Below the pieces are notes generated by a model. That model saw only the letters and a list, made by a program, of their open reading frames with translations, was not told where the DNA came from and did no database searches. A program made the position numbers and the translations under genes. This document shows positions 61,000 through 64,000 of a stretch of DNA of 64,000 nucleotides, piece after piece. Source of the stretch: Fictibacillus barbaricus (GTDB lineage Bacteria > Bacillota > Bacilli > Bacillales > Fictibacillaceae); contig NZ_BMCE01000001.1 in the NCBI RefSeq assembly GCF_014635025.1, positions 62,001 to 126,000 on the forward strand. Direction: 5' to 3'. Numbering within the stretch: position 1 is the first letter of the stretch; every line of letters begins with the position of its first letter.

Positions 61000-62583
61000 T
61001 CAAAACACATAAGTTCCGACAACAAACAGCTGAAATAAAACGGTAACCCCAATAAAGTACGATACTTGAGCAAACAGTCCCCAATCTTTATCTTTTGCAG
61101 CTTGCATAACATACAGAGCAACAACAGAAACAATAATAGGAACGATCAGGGAACTCCCGCTAAAGGTGAGATATTTAGGTGCTATCGTATAGAATGTGTT
61201 ATTGAATAAAGATTGGATGACGAAGAGCTGTGTTACGATAAAAAGTGCTATAGAAACCCATTTTACCCAAGGTTTCTCTTGTTCAATAACATCAATGCGT
61301 ACAAAATATAGGATACCTAGGAATAAAATAGGCGGCACTACCCAAATAAATGCGTTTGTCATGGCAATGAACGATACGATAGAGGCAGTGAACGCATCAA
61401 ATGTCGCGTTATAAATATCTTGCTTTCCGATTGCTTGACTCGCTTTTTTGATCTCAGGGTTCTGGCTCGCTGCATAGACCTTATACTCACTGACAGATTC
61501 TGCTTTTAACCAAACAACCGTTTGATCATCAACATGTAAAGGATATACCGAGAAGTCACTTGTTGTGCTGATTCGAGATGCTTCCCAATCCCTTTTGTTT
61601 AAAGTAGCTTTGTATATGTTTCCAGCTTCCTTTTTAGCCGATATGGGCCCAGTTGCAGCAAATAGAATGACAGGCTCACCCTTTTCTATGCTTAACTGTT
61701 GATAGGAAGAATTCTCAATCTCGTAGCCTAAGTCAGACTCTTTAAAACGAACCGAATCAAATTTAATAGCTGCTAAACTATCATATGGGGCTGCACCATA
61801 ATATGTTTTAAATGTTTTGGTTCCTTGCTTTGAAGAATAAAAGGTATATAGAAAATGTACTTCGTTTTCAGCTTCTGCAAACCGGAAGTTATAGACTTTA
61901 TCTGTAGGAGTTTTACTGTACTGAATAATAGATTGTGCTTTATATTGTCCTTCTTTTTCTTGCAGATAAAAAGCCTCCATCTCTACTTTTTCACCGACAG
62001 TTGCAATGAACGAATTTGAGTCTGGATGTCCTGATAACTCTGATAACTTTTCTTTGGCCGTAAAGATTAGTTGACTCTTACCGTTTTTTGGGTCATAAAC
62101 AAATACTTTGTTCCCTTTTGAATAAGCAAAACGATTCTTCGTATCTGCTAAAAGCTCCACATCTTTATCAAGGGCGGTCTGTTTACCGCCTTCAGAAATA
62201 ATAAGTTCTCCACCAGAAATAAATGCGATCTTTTTTCCGTCTGTCCAAAAGTTTCCTCGTTCATCTAGGGAAAGCTTCTCTTCCTTCTCTGAGACCACAT
62301 TTAGCTTTTCATCCAATGTTGTTTGTTTTATACCATCCTTTAAGTGTGTATAGATTTGGTATTGATCCCCCTTTTTTAAAGCAATGGGTTCTGAACTGAT
62401 AGATTCGGCGGATGTGCTGATTGATCGGCTCCAGTCTTGGTTGGGAAGTTTCGTCTCTTGAAGAATGTTATTCCAAACAACCAATCCTATTAGCAAAAAA
62501 ACAATGGTAAAAGGAATTAATAAAGCTCTGTAATTCGAACGATTCTTATTCTTTTTCTTTTTTGGTTTAGAATCGATGTTCAT
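61000..62583 (-). CDS. Large membrane protein with extracellular beta-rich domain
   Basis: 527 residues. The N-terminus is very basic (KPKKKKNKNRSNYR), followed by one membrane segment (LLIPFTIVFLLIGLVVWNNI), an extracellular part of about 340 residues with repeated short beta-strand pairs (FWTDGKKIAFISGGELII, RFAYSKGNKVFVYDPKNG) that look like a propeller, and four C-terminal membrane segments. No family is recognised. It resembles sensor-like or anchored lectin-like proteins only in plan. GGGGGCATTACC precedes the start ATG. Confidence 0.75.
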   Translation of the reverse strand: MNIDSKPKKKKNKNRSNYRALLIPFTIVFLLIGLVVWNNILQETKLPNQDWSRSISTSAESISSEPIALKKGDQYQIYTHLKDGIKQTTLDEKLNVVSEKEEKLSLDERGNFWTDGKKIAFISGGELIISEGGKQTALDKDVELLADTKNRFAYSKGNKVFVYDPKNGKSQLIFTAKEKLSELSGHPDSNSFIATVGEKVEMEAFYLQEKEGQYKAQSIIQYSKTPTDKVYNFRFAEAENEVHFLYTFYSSKQGTKTFKTYYGAAPYDSLAAIKFDSVRFKESDLGYEIENSSYQQLSIEKGEPVILFAATGPISAKKEAGNIYKATLNKRDWEASRISTTSDFSVYPLHVDDQTVVWLKAESVSEYKVYAASQNPEIKKASQAIGKQDIYNATFDAFTASIVSFIAMTNAFIWVVPPILFLGILYFVRIDVIEQEKPWVKWVSIALFIVTQLFVIQSLFNNTFYTIAPKYLTFSGSSLIVPIIVSVVALYVMQAAKDKDWGLFAQVSYFIGVTVLFQLFVVGTYVF

Positions 62584-62887
62584 GGTAATGCCCCCTTTTT
62601 CTATAAAGAAACAAGATTATAAGTATTCGATAAGTAGACGGATACTCCTGTAATTTTCATTCAATTTTTACGAAGAATGTGGATAGATAGTAATGGGTAT
62701 CCAAAAGTATCCATTTCAACCATACACTATTTTATTACAAATATGATTAAAAATGGTATAAAATAACTACATTTTATTTCAATAAATAGGTATTTATACA
62801 CACCGAACAGGACATTTGATGCAAAGATTTTATGATAAAATTAAGAAGTCGCAAAAATGCGAAAATTCTGTTAGGGGGAATAAGGGG
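62584..62887. other. Gene-free stretch before the M6 protease
   Basis: About 300 bp, strongly AT-rich, holding the divergent promoters of the membrane-protein and protease genes. A small hairpin CGCAAAAATGCG near 62852 lies close to the protease ribosome site. No promoter with both good boxes was identified. Confidence 0.4.
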
Positions 62888-64000
62888 ATGAAACGAGTTC
62901 TTACTAGTTTGGCAGCCGCTTCCGTTCTCGCTGGGACTTTTCTTTGGACAAGCCCGCCAGCAGTAGAGCATGCAGCTGCTAATAAACTTACGGAAGACGC
63001 AGCTCCGGTTGATCTAGGGATAGTCAATCAAGACCGTCTGATTAAATCATTGGTACAGAGTGGTGTTATAAAGGAAGGTCTGACTCCACAGCAGCAAGAA
63101 GCAGAGCTTAATAAGTACCTAAAGAAGCGAGCAGGAGGAAGTTCTGTTCACCTTCATGAAAAGCATGATGTAAATGAAACAGCTAACTATTTAAAGAGTC
63201 AAATGAAGGCTTCCACCGACAGTGGTTTAACGACAACTTCTCCTGCTATAGGAGGTAAAAAGTCAGGAACTGCAACAACGTCTACACTAGACGGTGCTCA
63301 AGCTGAAACATATACAGGTGATGTAAGGCAGGATCAGGTATTAGTCTTATTAATCGATTATGCTGACTATAAAGAAGGCAGCATCACACCGTCTGAAACG
63401 GATTTCCATTATCCAAAATACACGAAAGAACACTATCAAAACATGATCTTTGGTGATAAAGGATATACAGGTCCAAACGGTAAGAATATGGTTTCTATGA
63501 AACAGTTCTACCTTCAGCAATCTGGCGGTTCTTATACGATTGATGGGGACGTTTACGGCTGGTATACAGCAAAGAATCCAGCTGCCTACTACGGCGGAAA
63601 CAATGCATCAGATAACGATTCTAAACCTCGTAATCTAGTAGCTGAAGCTTTAGCAGCAGCAGCGGCTAACGGCGTTGACCTAAATGCTTATGATAAAGAA
63701 GATATTTACGATCTTGACGGTGATGGGAACAAGCGTGAGCCGGACGGACTTGTTGACCACTTAATGGTTGTTCACGCAGGTGTAGGTGAAGAAGCAGGCG
63801 GAGGAAGCTTAGGAGCTGATGCAATCTGGTCTCACCGCTGGAATCTTGGGGGCATTTATGCAATTCCGGGCACTTCAACTTCTGTTCCATACTGGGGTGG
63901 CGCACTTGGTGCTTATGATTACACGATTGAACCAGAAGATGGCGCAACAGGCGTATTCGCCCATGAGTTCGGGCACGATCTGAACTATCCGGATGAGTAC
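62888..64000 (+). CDS. inhA: Immune inhibitor A-type M6 metalloprotease, 5' part (runs off the window)
   Basis: 371 residues are visible from ATG 62888, preceded by TTAGGGGGAATAAGGGG. A signal peptide (MKRVLTSLAAASVLAGTFLW, cleavage near AHA/AA) precedes a propeptide-like region, then the M6 catalytic part: DQVLVLLIDYADYKEG, MKQFYLQQSGGSYTIDG and the zinc site FAHEFGHDLNYPDEY at the very edge. InhA proteases (normally 750-800 residues) cleave antimicrobial peptides and surface proteins. The C-terminal part lies outside. Confidence 0.93.
   Translation, partial: MKRVLTSLAAASVLAGTFLWTSPPAVEHAAANKLTEDAAPVDLGIVNQDRLIKSLVQSGVIKEGLTPQQQEAELNKYLKKRAGGSSVHLHEKHDVNETANYLKSQMKASTDSGLTTTSPAIGGKKSGTATTSTLDGAQAETYTGDVRQDQVLVLLIDYADYKEGSITPSETDFHYPKYTKEHYQNMIFGDKGYTGPNGKNMVSMKQFYLQQSGGSYTIDGDVYGWYTAKNPAAYYGGNNASDNDSKPRNLVAEALAAAAANGVDLNAYDKEDIYDLDGDGNKREPDGLVDHLMVVHAGVGEEAGGGSLGADAIWSHRWNLGGIYAIPGTSTSVPYWGGALGAYDYTIEPEDGATGVFAHEFGHDLNYPDEY

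Noticed and set aside
1-64000. tRNA or rRNA genes, insertion sequences, integrases
   Set aside because: None seen on reading both strands; the repeats found have no transposase.

Overview
The window looks like a chromosomal segment of a low-GC, Gram-positive, aerobic spore-former-type Firmicute (Bacillaceae). This is supported by strong AGGAGG-type ribosome binding sites, simple hairpin-plus-T-run terminators, a lia envelope-stress operon, a glycine T-box, ald next to its PucR-type regulator, a yfmL-type helicase, a ycgR/ycgQ pair and an InhA-type M6 protease. Gene order and family content would fit Fictibacillus or a close relative, but that is inference. No tRNA, rRNA, CRISPR array, transposase or integrase was seen.

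Layout. (1) 1-3.6 kb: the 3' end of an RlmN-type 23S rRNA methyltransferase. It is followed by a separately promoted leader with a 7-codon ORF, long competing stems and two tandem terminators, then a MutS2-like ATPase lacking the Smr nuclease domain and a GNAT acetyltransferase. This looks like a ribosome-sensing attenuation unit controlling a ribosome-linked stress or drug-tolerance module. (2) 3.6-7.4 kb: a phage-appendage-like beta-helix protein, then a complete type II (actin) partition cassette: an iteron array (parC-like), a ParM-like actin and a ParR-like ribbon-helix-helix adaptor, sitting between ordinary chromosomal genes. (3) 7.4-15.6 kb: catalase with a SigB-like promoter, a secreted helical protein, an Eis-type acetyltransferase, a pseudouridine synthase, a YjiH-type membrane protein, glutathione peroxidase, a Nudix hydrolase and a decayed small gene. 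(4) 15.6-19.3 kb: liaI-liaH, terminator, liaF-liaS-liaR (no liaG). (5) 19.3-28.9 kb: adenine deaminase, a YwbE cluster, an M20 dipeptidase, proC-yfmL, a fatty-acid desaturase and a NERD-domain protein. (6) 28.9-37.8 kb: an alpha-glucoside PTS operon (EIICB, endonuclease/phosphatase-fold protein, GH13 glucosidase) with promoter, LacI-type operator and cre-like site; a large secreted M14 carboxypeptidase; EIIA-Glc; a PfkB sugar kinase. (7) 37.8-49.4 kb: T-box-glyS, a GC-rich dispersed repeat, peptidase, transporter and regulator genes, a Nudix pseudogene, a GDPD lipoprotein-type phosphodiesterase, an HD phosphohydrolase, and a queuosine-precursor transporter under a preQ1-I riboswitch. (8) 49.7-64 kb: ald-adeR, an M3 oligoendopeptidase, a CtaM-type protein, an MFS exporter, a YkwC-type dehydrogenase, a ycgR-ycgQ pair behind a perfect Zur box, a large membrane protein, and the 5' part of an inhA-type protease cut by the window end.

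Non-coding structure is unusually rich. Two unrelated tandem arrays each have exactly five copies of a 21-bp unit. There are two REP-like GGGGnCnGnCCCC palindromes, several operator-like palindromes, and at least five places where the transcription terminator is built into the last codons of genes.

The best candidates for something undescribed are the leader-controlled Smr-less MutS2 unit (625-3546) and the chromosomally embedded ParMRC-like cassette (5254-7319).
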